Source: Dama dama (lineage: Eukaryota; Chordata; Mammalia; Artiodactyla; Cervidae). Taken from it: a stretch of DNA of 64,000 nucleotides. The position numbers and the translations under genes were made by a program. Under the pieces are notes generated by a model. The model saw nothing but the letters and a program-made list of their open reading frames with translations, was not told the origin of the DNA and did not search any database. The number at the start of each line of letters is the position of its first letter. Position 1 is the first letter of the stretch. The stretch lies in NCBI RefSeq assembly GCF_033118175.1, contig NC_083692.1:92200001-92264000 (forward strand), given 5' to 3'. Shown in pieces: positions 19,746 through 31,565 of the stretch.

Positions 19746-20340
19746 ATAAGCGGTGGTCCTCTTCTCTCCAGCGCACTCAAACGCTCTGCTGCTCTGCGTG
19801 GCGCAGGCCTCGGGACACCCACCCAAGGCCACGGGTTTGGGGGTGCACGAGGGTCAGAGCCTTTCCCTGGGGCGGGGGCGGGTGAGGGCCTAGAGGAAGG
19901 GGAAGGAGGCGACCGGGGAGGGGACGGGGGATAGTAAAGACAGCCCCGCCAGCTCGGACGCTCCCCGCGAGGAGGCTCGCGGGCCTCGGCCGGGCCGGAG
20001 TGGGGGGTGGTGGAGGGGGAGCTGGTGTCGCGGCGGAGCAGACTGTGTCACACACACCCCACCCCACCCCCCCCGCCGGCGGCGAGGGGGCTGCGGGGAT
20101 GGCTGGGGGAGGCGTCAGGGGGAAAGAATGGAGGCGAGAGAAGAGGATGGGGTCCGCGAGCGGCGTCCATGGGGCCGGAGGGGGCCCCCGGGACAGGGCT
20201 GGGGCCGGAGGGGGACAGGGCGGGGGTGGCCGGACCCCGCGGCAGCGCAGGGGGCGCCCGGCCCCCTCCCCGGCCCCGGGCGCCGGGGGCCTCGCGGGGA
20301 AGTGGCTCCGCAGAGTTGAGCGCAGCCCGAGCGCTGTTCT
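19741..20340. promoter_or_regulatory. CpG island 4, with TATA-like element at its left edge
   Basis: A large CpG- and G-rich island. At the boundary with the AT-rich element, GTTTATAAGCGG (19742-19753) is a TATA-like sequence about 25-30 bases before GCGCACTC. The reading frames of up to 203 codons (minus strand 19777-20388) are Pro/Ala/Gly/Arg-rich by composition and overlap equally long frames on the other strand, so they are not accepted as coding. Confidence 0.65.
19869..19888 (+). other. G-quadruplex motif
   Basis: GGGGCGGGGGCGGGTGAGGG has four G-runs of three or more with loops of 1, 1 and 3 bases, the canonical pattern. It sits in CpG island 4. Confidence 0.7.
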
Positions 20341-20690
20341 CCAAGGGGTCCCTGGCTGGAGCCTGCACGTTTCTCTTTGCATTAGCAAAGCCCAAAGTCA
20401 TCCAGTTTGCGCTAATCACCACAATTAGTCCTGAATTATCACCGGACTCTGACAGACGTTCCTTGTAACTCTCTTTTATTTCCAACAGCCCTAATCAGCC
20501 GCTCTCATTACAAACGCTGATTAAACTGCAAATTATCCAGCAGCGGCCCTGTTCCCGTCTACCAGCAGCTCGTTCAATATCAATTAAGGCCGAGCGGCAA
20601 AGCCTGCAGCCTCCGAGAGCTTCCAACTGCCTGATAGTGGCACTTATTAGTTTGGAAAACTAGGAAAATACTAATAATCAACAACCAAGG
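20341..20690. promoter_or_regulatory. Candidate conserved non-coding element, CTAATC-rich
   Basis: Repeat-free. Carries GCGCTAATCACC, CACAATTAGTCC, TGAATTATCACC, CCCTAATCAGCC, CTCATTACAAACG, GCTGATTAAACTG, GCAAATTATCC, ATATCAATTAAGGCC, TTATTAGTTTGG and CTAATAATC. Eight or more homeodomain-type cores in 350 bases, embedded between GC-rich islands, make this one of the strongest enhancer-like segments in the window. Confidence 0.5.
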
Positions 20691-20899
20691 GGAAAGCGGA
20701 GACAACCAAACAAAAGGCCGGCAGGAACGCACCCGGAGAAAGGCGCCCGGCGCCGCCCGCCCGCCCCCCGCGCCTCCGGCCCCAGGTGCGATCCCAGCCC
20801 CGAACCCGGGGGCGAGGGCACCGGGAGGGGTCCCTCCGCAGAGAGGGCCCCAGTTCTCAGAACCAGCTAGGTGGGGCCGGACAGCCGAGTGTGTTCGCA
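20691..20899. promoter_or_regulatory. CpG-rich segment (island 4, right lobe)
   Basis: GAGAAAGGCGCCCGGCGCCG, CCCGCCCGCCCCCCGCGCCT, CCCGAACCCGGGGGCGAGGG. It separates two AT-rich candidate elements. Confidence 0.6.
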
Positions 20900-21125
20900 G
20901 CGTATTGTCTTAGGCTCGCCGAAGACATTTTTTCAAATAATGCATCGAATTTGGGCATTTAAAACCAAACTAACTTCCAGAACTGCCTTTATTGAGTGGT
21001 TCTGAAATCTGTTTCCAATAAGCTGCTTCGTTTGTTGCTATAAAAACATTGACCTCGTCTCGTAAATAAAATGGGAGTTGATGACAGTTGATTTTATTTA
21101 CCTATTCTGTCAAATTAGATTTCCA
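20900..21125. promoter_or_regulatory. Candidate conserved non-coding element
   Basis: AT-rich, repeat-free: TCAAATAATGCATCG, GCATTTAAAACC, CCAATAAGCTGC, GTTGCTATAAAAAC, GATTTTATTTACC, TGACAGTTGA (TALE-like) and GTCAAATTAG. Confidence 0.42.
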
Positions 21126-22614
21126 CAGCAGAGCGCTGCTCACACGGGCTGTAAAACTGCAGCGCTGCCGCACCCCCTCCGCCCCCAACTAGGCACCGAG
21201 ATGTGGAGATAAAAGCTGCCTTTCTCTGGGCCCTCTGCCATCCTCCCCCCTCTGCTTTTTCCCCCTTCTCTCTTTCCTCTGGAGGGTAGCTGAAGCCTGA
21301 GAAACTAGCCCTTCCCGTCCAGGGAAATTTGGATTTGCTAAGGGATTCGGTTGGGATAAAGAAAGCAGTTGGAGGAAGGCCCTGGTGGGTTTCAAGGTGT
21401 CTGGGACCCTTTAGGCTGGGCCACTGACCTTTACGGACACCCTCTCTATTGCTCTCACCTCTCCCCTGTCCCCTCACTGGCAAGCTCCCTGATAGATTTT
21501 CTTTCCTACTTGATGAAATTGTCCCCCACTTCCAAAAATTAAAAAATGGGAGGATCGTAACTCACTGAAGCTGGAGAAAGTAGTTATAGACTGTTCCTTT
21601 CTATCTAGGGTCAGACAAGTCATGTGTTTGAGGATTAACAACATGGGTGTATTTGTTTTACCCAAAACTGATGGGCCTGAGTCCCTTTGAGAACTTGGGT
21701 AAGGAGTGAGTTATCAGAGACTGTTTACTATGGCTAAGCCCAGCAGATCTGTTCTTTTCAAAAGAAGTCTGAAGTTTATGTTTTTGTCCCATTTCTAAAT
21801 TGGGAGCAAGCTGGTTATAGTTACCGCTTCTCAGATCTTAAAGACAGGAAAATATTTCCTATTTCTGAAAAGTTGGTTTGCTTCCTTCTCTCTGAAGTGG
21901 AAAATCCACACGACTGGTACATTTTCCCTTTTGCATTGACTGCCCGGAAGCTCAGAGCTAAATTCCCTGCTTCCCATTATACCTATCTTAGTGATAGGAT
22001 GACTTCCCCTGGTTCCTTTAACCTCTGTATCTCCTGCTTTGTGTTGGAAGTAAACAGAATGTAAACAGATGTCTTCTGAGGTTTTGTTACTCTATGTGTA
22101 CACCATCAGCCCTACTTTGAGAAGTATAGCATTTCTATAATTGAATATGCTTTGGGCTCCTTGGGAAAAGAACCTTTATAAAACATACTTCATTTGCCTT
22201 TCTTTCATCTTCTCTTTCTGGCACTTACTTGGTTTCCAAACTATGGGAGATATTCCTTTGATTTAAAGAACGTTTCTGGTCTTTCTTATCACAGTTGGTG
22301 ATGCCATCTCTTCTTTTACATGTTCACAACCACTACCCTAGGCTGGGACTTGGTCGTTTTATGTCCACATTTCTGAAGGAGGATCCTTAAGCAAGTCTCC
22401 CAAACAGTGATGCAGACAGTTCCCCAGACAGTTCCCAGTGAGATCTCCTGAAATCACTCTGGTCTCCAACTATGGCTCAAATAGCATTTTCTTTTCTGAA
22501 TCATTTCACATATTTTGTTCATTATCTCTTTAAACTTGAGGATTTCTGTTCTGACGCTCATTTTCATTTGCCGTTATTTGCTTTTACATGACCTACAGCT
22601 TTTCCAATTTAAAG
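21126..22614. other. Unassigned single-copy DNA
   Basis: The first 100 bases are a CpG shore. After that ordinary composition, with no repeat, exon or RNA gene recognised. Confidence 0.5.
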
Positions 22615-22760
22615 ATATACTACTGAGAACTTGCAGTGTACTAGGCACTTGCTAAATTCTTTACATGTAACCCCTAAACAAATGTTGTAGGTAGCATTAT
22701 CATTATTGCTAGTCACAGATAAAACATAAACTGTCAGCTCAAAGACCCCTAGCTGTTGGC
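22615..22760 (-). repeat. MIR SINE relic
   Basis: ACTGAGAACTTGCAGTGTAC, then TAGGCACTTGCTAAATTC, TTTACATGTAACCCCTAAAC and TAGGTAGCATTATCATTATT follow reverse MIR from the 3' end inward. Old, shared across mammals. Confidence 0.78.
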
Positions 22761-25700
22761 CAAGTGAATCAGAAGACCAAGCATGGGTTATGCCTCTCGC
22801 ATCTTTTGAAAAAGGAATCATGTTTTCTGTTTTATTTTCTATTCTATTCTAAATAGGAAGAGTTTTAGGAAAACATAAGTGGAGTGCCTAATTATTCAAG
22901 TCTGTAGGACTCCCCTCAACTACATACACACACACATTTTTGAAGAGCTTCACTTTGGAAATGAGGTTTACTATTCCAAAACCTCAATGAACATAATCCC
23001 TGAATTATCCATCTTCTTACTGAAAAGGGAAAACCTTGCTTTCTTTCTTGTACTAGTAAATCCATCCTGATCTGATTGCTCCTAGTAGCTGTTGACACAT
23101 ACCTAGGAAGAAACCATGGTCCTAGGGAATCACCTTCTGTAGGACAGTAGCCCAGTAAGCTTAAGACAAGGCATCTCTCCAGCTGGCTCGGGTCAGACCT
23201 TTTGAAGACTGCTTCTGCAGCATTTTGGAATTCAGTACTCCAAATAACAATAAGCTTCTCATGTGAGACAAGGTTAGAGAAGCCAGCTAGTGACAGCTTT
23301 TAAATAAAGGCATGTGGGCATGAGTTTGTGAATTTTCTTTAGAAGCTAGAAGTATTTCCTCAGTCAACTGAGCAGTATTGGTAGGAGGAGGGTTTGGCCC
23401 AAATGTCCTGAAACCCAGGTTAAAGTCCTCTTATCTTGATGAGCAAGGCCTTATTTTGGATATTTTTTAATCTAATTTTATGTCCTGTCATGAAAACCTT
23501 GAAAAATTACTTCCCATCCTGACATTTTAAAATTGCCTCTTATCCCTGAAACTGGAGACTAAAGATGCTTTTAGCAATAAAATATAGTACAGAATGAGGC
23601 CCATGTTTAAAAATACTGCTGACAAAGACACATTTGGAAAAAAAAAAAAAAAAGCTAATGCTACTGCCGCCGTCGGGTTGAGCCTCCTTGCACGAACCTT
23701 TGGTGTAGATGTCTAAGAGGCCATTTCTACTTACATGGAACAGTTAGAGGTTATTGTAACCATCTTAGCAATAGACAGGAGCTCAGCTGGAACTGATATG
23801 TGTGATCACTGATTGATTACCTGTCTGCTTGATAGTGTGTAGTTGAGTGAACTCGTTTCCTTTACAGGACAGAAAGATTCACAAAGTAGAAAGTGCAGGT
23901 CCTTAAATTACATGAAAATTAATGCTAAGGATACAGTGATGAATCTCTATGCATATATATGCACATATTATGGATGTGGGTAGAAGCATACTATGGCAGT
24001 CTATATTTACAACATGGACCAAAAAAAAATGTTGTTATTAGCATTATAAAAAAGAATAATTTCTTTCTTACTGGGGAATTAGCCTCAAGCTTTTTCATTT
24101 TCCTGTTGCATTGGATACACGCTTTGATCTATAACCGTTCTCTTTAAACACAGCTTTCCGGGGACTCTTGCCCAAAGCGAGGTGGACCAGTATTGTCTGT
24201 TTTCTTGGAATTCTGTTGCTTAAATAAGAATATCTTATTCATCTTCCTAACCCGAGAGCTGTGAAGAGTATCTTTAAATAATAACTGTCCCATAGATAGC
24301 TGCTGAAATTAAAAGTGGAAAAATAGTGGTACTGTGAAGCTAACCCTTGGTCCTATCTTTCTTTCTTTGCTGGGTCCACACAAGAAGGACTGATATGCCA
24401 GAAGGAGGCAGTTGCATTTTTGTGGGGTTTGTTTCTATTTACTATTATGTCTCTTGAGAGCAAGGTAAGGCCTGGGCTCAAAATACTGCTCGCTGGGCTG
24501 CCCTGACCATTTTTCTTTGTTGTCTGAGGTCAATTGGAGGCTCTGCTTCAGTTAATCTTTCTAATATTTGTTTGGTCAGCATATTGGTCTTCTTCCCATC
24601 TCAATTCAATGAACAGAAACCCAGCTCTCATATACCTGCCCTCATGAGTCTCTGCTGGGGCAAGTGGGGGAGGGTTGCAGCCTGTAACACAATGTCCCAG
24701 ATCCTCACTTAGGTCAGAATTCACTACCATTCGTGTGTCCACCCAAAGAAAGCCACATAACCACCCAGGCTTCCTGTCACTGACTTTGTGTGACCCTCGG
24801 TGCCTCAATACTCAATAATCTAACCTCTGATTTGCACCGTAAGTTGGTGCCAAGAGTGGTGGGTGGGGTTAAGCCTTTATGAATCGTGGATTCCTCTGAG
24901 GCTCCATGAAAGTTATACACCTCCTCCTTAGAAAAATACACATGTTCACATTCTTGTAAAATTTTGCATACAATTTTGGAAAGTTCACGGATCTCTCTAA
25001 GGGTCCTGTGAACACTGGGTTAAAAATCTCTTCCTTAGATTATGAGACAAGCCTCTTTAGTTCTCATTTGCTCTGAGTGCCATCAGAGTTCTCGTCACCT
25101 GTCACTAGTAACAACAAAGAGAGAAGCTTAAGTCACTTTTTCTCAAATCCTTACCAAAACAAAAACAAAAAAACAAACCAGTGATGTCTGTGAAGTCAAT
25201 TTCTCTCTTTCTCTTATAATCACACGTTTATACAATGTTGCACCTTTGGGGTGCTTCTGTATGCCCATCTTTAGACAGATGTAACCTCATTCATACAAAT
25301 GCACATGGACAGCTCCTAACTAAACTTTTACCAACATTTTTAACATTAGAACTAAAGGAAATCTTAGGTTTCTCTCTGTCTCTCTTTTTCTTTTCTATTT
25401 CTCCTTTCCCATCTCTGGCAGATTTGTCACAAATACGGAAATGGCCAAAAGAAAACATGCAAAACCCAGTAAAACCAACCTAACCTAATCAGTCAAGTCT
25501 GTCTGTTTCAGATGGAGACCCAAAATCATGCAAATCTGTATATAGGAACATACAAACATTTAGGATTTCTAAAAGAAAGATGTTCATTTCCTTTGTGAGA
25601 ACTAAGCAAAACTCTAAATAGTCTTTCCTTTAAAATGCCAGAACAGATGTATTTTCATATAGTCTGTCATGTATATAACTAAAGTGGACTTTTAATTATG

Positions 25701-26229
25701 GGACATTAACTCTGAATTAATGTCTCATTATAACCTCAGAGTACAGAACGTATAAACTGCCACCAGAACTGAACACGTTTGTACTTTCTGGGGTCAGTTT
25801 TGATTTTTGCTGCTCAGCCCTTTGGAGTTCAGTCTCGCACCCCTCCCAAATGCCTCTTCCGCAGTGTTCAGACCAGGGGAGCTTTGTTCCACCCTGTGGG
25901 CAGAGGCAACTTGAATTGCTCTAAGCGCAGCGCCACTGTGTCCGGTGGATAGTCTGAGGGGTGAGGCTGCCAGCTGCACCCCTGTCTTACACAGCTTCTT
26001 CGGTGCCATCCTGGAAACAGCAATGCAGCAGCAACCCCAGGCCACATGCTCACTGCTCCCATCGCCCCGTCTGTCTAGGGTTTCAAGATCGAGACCTCAG
26101 AGTCAACCTATTTCCTCTTTTCCCTCATCTCCCACTGTTAATCCATCAGCAATCCTGTCATTTCCCTCCACAATATATCCCCAATCCATCCAGTTCTCTG
26201 TCTTCACAAGTACCTCCTAATCAAGTGAC
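22761..26229. other. Unassigned single-copy DNA
   Basis: No ruminant-lineage insertions seen. Short A runs occur at 23638 and 25160. Around 24890-25040 GCTCCATGAAAGTTATACAC and GGGTCCTGTGAACACTGGG hint at an old repeat of unknown family. No exon-like frame. Confidence 0.45.
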
Positions 26230-26460
26230 CATCGCCTCTCCAGAGGTGATGCAGAAGGTCTGCAGTAGTTTCCTAACTGGTTTCTCACCTTCCACTCCTA
26301 GCTCTCTATAATTCACCCCCACCCTTCCTACAGCCAAAGTCATCCTCTAAAAACAAGTCCATCACACCACTCCAATGTTACAACTTCCCTAGGGCTTTCT
26401 GCTGAATCTAGAACAACAACCATGTCCATAAGGCCCTACATGATCTGACCTGTTATATGA
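26230..26460 (+). repeat. L2 LINE ORF-end relic
   Basis: CTAACTGGTTTCTCACCTTC, CCACTCCAATGTTACAACTT and AAGGCCCTACATGATCTGAC correspond to the sense L2 segment around 'aaggccctgcatgatctggcc'. Broken, non-coding. Confidence 0.65.
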
Positions 26461-27350
26461 ATCCATTATCCTTTAATCTGATATACATGATTTAAGTGAG
26501 TTTTTAAAAATTCTCTAATTGTGTCTCAAGGTTATACACAGTTCAAACTGGTGAAAGAGTAAATCCTAAAACAACACATTCCTTATATAATTATTTGTGT
26601 AGCTTCTCTAAACATTTATTTAAATTCATCAGCCTCTAGTCATAATACTTTTAAAGAAACTTTAATAAAGAAAAAATCACTCAGATTTATCACAGTGGAG
26701 TTGTACATCATTTTAGTGAATGGTTGAAAACTGCTGAACAGGTGTAATAATGCCTTTGGGATTAAATAATTGTAACAGAATTACATCTTCATAATGACAG
26801 CAAAGGGAGATGGCACCTCTCACTGCTCTATTATAATTGATTTTAGAAGGACTGGGAGAGTTGGGTCTAGTCTGAACCATTATTTACCACCTACTGTTTG
26901 TAAGCTGTCCACAAAACTGTAATTTTTAAGCTGCAATCGTATGTAATTCTCCAAGAGTCTAATTATAACACTTTATAATACAGTTTTTAAAAAATTTTTA
27001 TCTGTGTGATGCTAAAATAACCAATTGTTTCCATCAAATCAGTTAAAAAAACAAAATGAAACAAAAACAAAAGCAAATAACCCTCAATTCAATTAAAGCC
27101 ATTTGTTTGCTGTCAACATGATAAAATTAAAACTTATTTAACTTAATGTCTTCTGCTTCTACTAGTTCCAGAGGCAATGTGAAACTGAAAATAATTTAAA
27201 GATGTACATTCTCAAATTTCAGAAACAAAACAAAAACAACTCAAAACTCAGGAGTTCTCAAAATGTCCAGGACATAATCTAAATTTGATGTGTTATTTTA
27301 GCAATTATAAAATTTTTAAAAATATTTTTTAAAGATTGTAGGTATCTTGC
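26461..27350. promoter_or_regulatory. AT-rich candidate conserved segment
   Basis: Repeat-free, AT-rich DNA from about 26640, with ATTAAATAATTG, TCTATTATAATTGATTTTAG, GTCTAATTATAAC and CTCAATTCAATTAAAGCC. It resembles the smaller candidate elements to the left but has no CpG island beside it. Confidence 0.32.
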
Positions 27351-28994
27351 AGGCTAACTAGAAAAATTCACTAAATTTCTGTACTTTGCTACAGGCCCTG
27401 AGGATGAAAAAATAGGCAAGGGAAGTGATTTTATGTATTTATTTTTTGGGAAATGATTTTAAAATTGTGTGCAAAGAAGTAGATTCTTGGTAAGCAAACA
27501 TGTTCGGATTTCCCATTTTCAGGCCCCTATGTTAATGGTGAATATAAAAATAGAGCCTACTTTTCTAGACCATGAGTCAGACCCCCTCTAGGAAGACAGA
27601 CAAAAAGACAGATCTCAGATGTCCTTACAGCTCATTCTTTTTGTCTTTAGTACAGTCAGCTCAACCATTTAATTGCATCAGTTTCTGAAAGAAATGTGAC
27701 AAGATTTTGTGTGTGTTCTAGCCGATGCTTAAACTGAAAAAAAAAAAAAAGTGAAATACTCACAAATGCTATATGATATAAACCAAAGGGTTTTCACAGT
27801 TAATTGAAACATCTGAGTAAAATGAAGATTACCTGTGTTTTATGTCTGTCACTGATGAGAAAACGAGAGATTGGTGTGATGTACTCATTGGTTTGTGAAT
27901 CTGAAGGTGTGTGGAGAGTGTCACAAATCACCTTGATGTCCCTGGGAAGGAAATTTTACCTCTGAAGCTCCGATGAATAAAAAGAAGGTATTTAGCTAGA
28001 TAGCTCTTGGTTGCCTATGCGTCTGTGTGTTCTGACACATAGCAGCCCCTTCATTTCAGGGCTGGAATGACTTACACTCATGAAAGCAGCTCAGGATTCA
28101 TTGTGTTTAGATTAGTGTATGTAAAACATCTCAGTTGGAGGCAGTAAAGAGTCATAACAAATCACACTACACCTGGTTTGAAGATCTGTTCTCATTTGTA
28201 AAGGTTATATGAATTTGATGTAAGAATACCAGATCATTTTCCCCTGAGCACAAAATTTGTTTATGGCTTATCTAGAAGTGGCAGAGATACAGAGTCGGAT
28301 GTGTTCATCTCCTGCTGTGTCCTCGTCTGAAGTCATCCTGCTTCTTGCCAGATTCTGCAGCTTTTTCTCTTATCTGAAAGCGGGATGAATCAGGATGGGT
28401 GGTCAGGGCGATGGCAGTGGCAGCAGGAGGACTTGAGCAAAAAGCCCAGCCAGGTTCCTCATTTTCATTTCCACCAGCAGACACCGAGCTGAAGGGCTGA
28501 GTAGTAACTCAAAGGAACAGATGGACAGATCACTCCTCAATGTCTCCTGGCAGGCACAACATCTTGTCTTGTCTTCAAAAAGGACAACTATAAGGAGGGG
28601 CTTATCTGTGTAGAAAGGCAAAAATAAAAACAAACAAACAAAACCCAACCATAAGCAATTCCACTGTCCAGGGCCCAGAGTGATTTTTGACGTGTCCAAA
28701 ACTGCAGAGCTGGTTGAGGCAGAGCCAGCCTCCCAGTCCAACAACTTTCTTCTACACCACCATTCCGCAAAGAATGGTTCTCAGAAAGCTTAGTTCCATA
28801 GGCAGTTAGTGAAACAAGTGTCGCAAAAACAGGATTCTGTGGTCAAATTAATTTAGAAAACAGATGGTTAAATCCATTCTTTCATTTCAACAATGCCAAA
28901 CAGTTTCTTGAGAGTAGGTTTCCTGGGTCTATTTGCTCTTATTGAATGTGAATGGGAGTATAACTTGAAGTAACTAGACATGCTTCATGACAGA
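27351..28994. other. Unassigned single-copy DNA
   Basis: A poly-A run at about 27737. Otherwise no repeat, exon or RNA gene recognised. It is the right end of the block lacking ruminant insertions. Confidence 0.5.
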
Positions 28995-30165
28995 ATCCTT
29001 TGAAAAAATTGTTTTATTGAAGTATAGTTGATTTTACAGTGTTATGTTAATTTCCACTGTATAGCAAAGTGGTTTGGTTATACATGTATATACATTCTTT
29101 TTCATATTCTTTTCCATTATGGTTTATTAGATGATATTGAATATAGTTCCTGTGCCATACAGTAGGACCTTGTTGTTTATCCATTCTATGTATAATAGTT
29201 TGCATCTGCCAATCCCAAACTCCCATCCCCTCTTGGCAACCACAAGTCAGCCTCTGTGTCTTTGTTTCATAGATAAGTTAATTTGTGTCATATTTTAAGA
29301 TTCCACATATGAATGATATCATATGGTATTTGTCTTTCTGACTTAGTATGACTCATCTCTAGGTCCATGCATGTTGCTGCAAATGGCATGACTTCCTTTT
29401 ATGACCGAGGAGTATCCCGTTGCATATATATGCCACCTCCTCTGTATCCATTCATCTGTCAGTGGGCATTTAGGTTGTTCCCATGTCCTGGCTGTTGTAA
29501 ATAGTGCTGCCATGAACACTGAGGTGTATGTCTCTTTTCCAGTTATTTTCTGAATACATGCCCAGGAGTGCAACTGAAGGATCCCATGACAACCCTATTT
29601 TTAGTTTTTTTTTGAAGAGCCTCCATACTGTTTTCCATAGTGGCCACACCGATTTATATCCTACCAACAGTGTAGGAGCGTTCCCTTTTCTCCACATCCT
29701 CTCCAGCGTGTATTATTTGTAGATTTTTTGACCAGTCTGACTAGTGTGAGATTCTGACTTGCATTTCTCTAATAATTAGCAATGTTTAGCATGTGCTTGT
29801 TGACCATCTGTGTGTCTTCTTTGGAGAAATGTCTGTTTAGATCTTCTGCCCATTTTTCAATCAAGTTGTTTTTTTTTGTTGTTGTTGTTCTTATTGAATT
29901 CTATGAGCCGTTTGTGTATTTTGGAAATTAAACCCTTGTTGATCACATCATTTGCAAATATTTTCTCCCAGTCTGTGGGTTGTCTTTTCGTTTTATGAGT
30001 TCCTTTGATGTACAAAAGCTTGTAAGTTTGATTAGTGCCCACTTGTTTCCTTTTCTTTTCTTCCTACAGCCTCGGGAGGCTGACCCAAGAAGGCATTGAT
30101 GTGAAACAATGAATCAGAGGATGTTTTGCCTGTGTTCTCTTCTGAGCGTTTTATGGTGTCCTGGA
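28995..30165 (-). mobile_element. Artiodactyl L1 LINE, 5'-truncated
   Basis: It begins at the inverted 3' end (TTTTATTGAAGTATAGTTGA), runs through the 3' UTR (GCCATACAGTAGGACCTTGT) and into the end of ORF2, whose minus-strand relic near 29343-29573 still reads ALFTTARTWEQPKCPLTDEW, with stops elsewhere. The upstream L1 portion is missing. Inactive. Confidence 0.9.
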
Positions 30166-30559
30166 CAGAATCTTTCATGTTTCATAGTGTGGAGAGGCTC
30201 TCTGAGGGCTTTGTGATTCAGAGGTCCCCTTTTGGGCAAACTTGATCTATACCAAAGTGATCTTGTGATGGCTGCTCATTTGCTGGGAAACTCAGGAGAA
30301 GACTGGTTTGTTCGCAGTGCGGTGGGACGCTGGGGGAGCAGGTCAGGCCCTCAGACCTGCAGGTTGCTTCTCTGCCAAATGGGGTGACTGGTCTAAGACA
30401 GTAGTTCTCAGTGAGTGAGATGAAAGAGGTATTACTGTAAACAACGGTGAATGGACCGCAGTCTCCTGGAGGTGAGGCAGGGTCACGGATGGAGGCGAAA
30501 CCTCTCATGCCACACTCCTTCCAGTGCACAGCCACCGACTTTGGGGTCCCTCCCACCTT
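30166..30559. other. Unassigned DNA
   Basis: No repeat recognised. A 177-codon minus-strand frame covers this stretch and the adjacent microsatellite but has no recognisable domain. Confidence 0.45.
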
Positions 30560-30660
30560 TCCTGTTATTGATCTAAAAACATTGTACATGCATATATTAT
30601 TTAACCCAGCAATTCTTCTTGTAGGAATTTTTCTTTCTGACAGACTTACATCTTTGTGTA
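30560..30660 (+). repeat. Old L1 3' relic, part 1
   Basis: AACCCAGCAATTCTTCTTGT with AGGAATTTTTC matches the widespread L1M 3' segment 'acccagcaattccactcctaggaattt'. It resumes beyond the insertions at 30746-30783, 31190-31343 and 31770-31930. Confidence 0.6.
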
Positions 30661-30745
30661 TATATATATGTGTGTGTGTGTGTAATATATGTATATGCAC
30701 ACATATGTACATGCATATATAATATGTATATACACACATACTGAT
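30655..30745. repeat. AT/GT-rich microsatellite
   Basis: TATATATATATGTGTGTGTG followed by imperfect ATATGTATATGCACACATA units. Confidence 0.88.
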
Positions 30746-30783
30746 ACTCACTGAAGCAGTGTTGGTAATAAGAGATTCAGATC

Positions 30784-31186
30784 AGTTCAGTTCAGTCACT
30801 GAGTCGTGTCCGACTCTTTGCGACCCCATGAATCGCAGCCCGCCAGGCCTCCCTGTCCATCACCAACTCCTGGAGTTTACTCAAACCCATGTCCATTGAG
30901 TCGGTGATGCCATCCAGCCATCTCATCCTCTGTCATCCCCTTCTCCTCCTGCCCCCAATCCCTCCCAGCATCAGGGTCTTCCAATGAGTCAACTCTTCAC
31001 AGGAGGTGGCCAAAGTATTGGAGTTTCAACTTCAGCATCAGTCCTTCCAATGCACACCCAGAACTGATCTCCATTAGGATGGACTGGTTGGATCTCCTTG
31101 CAGTCCAAGGGACTCTCAAGAGTCTTCTCCAACACCACAGTTCAAAAGCATCAATTTCTCGGCGCTCAGCTTTCTTCACAGTCCAT
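30784..31186 (-). mobile_element. BovB (RTE) LINE, 5'-truncated, with reverse-transcriptase C-terminal relic
   Basis: The inverted 3' end CAGTTCAGTTCAGTCACTGA is followed by the BovB 3' region and ORF end. The minus-strand frame 30997-31179 reads ERREIDAFELWCWRRLLRVP then PWTARRSNQSILMEIS, the conserved C-terminal part of the RTE-clade BovB polymerase. Only this tail remains; catalytic and endonuclease domains are absent, so it is inert. Confidence 0.93.
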
Positions 31187-31343
31187 TAGATATGGTAAAT
31201 ATCCACCAAAGGAATATGTTTAGCCATTACAAAGAACGGACCTACCTCCAGATGTCTTATTAAATGAAAAACTGGAGTGTATTGGGCAGAGAACTGTAAC
31301 ACACATCACTGATTTCAGAAATATGTATAAAAGTATATACATA

Positions 31344-31563
31344 GAGGGCTTCCCTGGTGGCTCAGTGGTAAAGAATCCACCTGCAGCACAGGAGCCACAG
31401 GAGACGTGGGTTTGATCCCTGGGTCAGAAAGATCCTCTGGAGGAGGGCATGGCAACCCATTCCAGTATTCTTGCCGGGAGAATCCCATGGACAGGGGAGC
31501 CTGGCGGGCTACAGTCCATGGCGTCGCAAATAATTGGATGTGACTGAAGCAACTTAACGCACA
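31344..31563 (+). mobile_element. Bov-tA SINE
   Basis: GGGCTTCCCTGGTGGCTCAG tRNA-like head with GGTTTGATCCCTGGG, then a Bov-A unit (CAACCCATTCCAGTATTCTT, GGGGAGCCTGGCGGGCTACA). It contains a small duplicated GGAGCCACAGGAGACG segment in the head. Confidence 0.92.
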
Positions 31564-31565
31564 TA

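Noticed and set aside
19777..20388. 203-codon minus-strand reading frame (longest in the window)
   Set aside because: Pro/Ala/Gly/Arg-rich by composition. It overlaps 142- and 153-codon frames on the other strand, lies wholly in a CpG island where stops are rare, and has no domain or signal. Not accepted as coding.
22294..22320. GTTGGTGATGCCATCTCTTC as a BovB fragment inside the repeat-free block
   Set aside because: Only about 15 bases match BovB (GTGATGCCATC) and neither flank continues the element, so it is taken as chance.
30218..30751. 177-codon minus-strand frame
   Set aside because: Its N-terminal part is translated TA/GT microsatellite and the rest has no recognisable motif. No splice or promoter context.
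30997..31179. Reverse-transcriptase-like peptide as a possible gene
   Set aside because: It is the C-terminal tail of a 5'-truncated BovB LINE; the catalytic core is missing.
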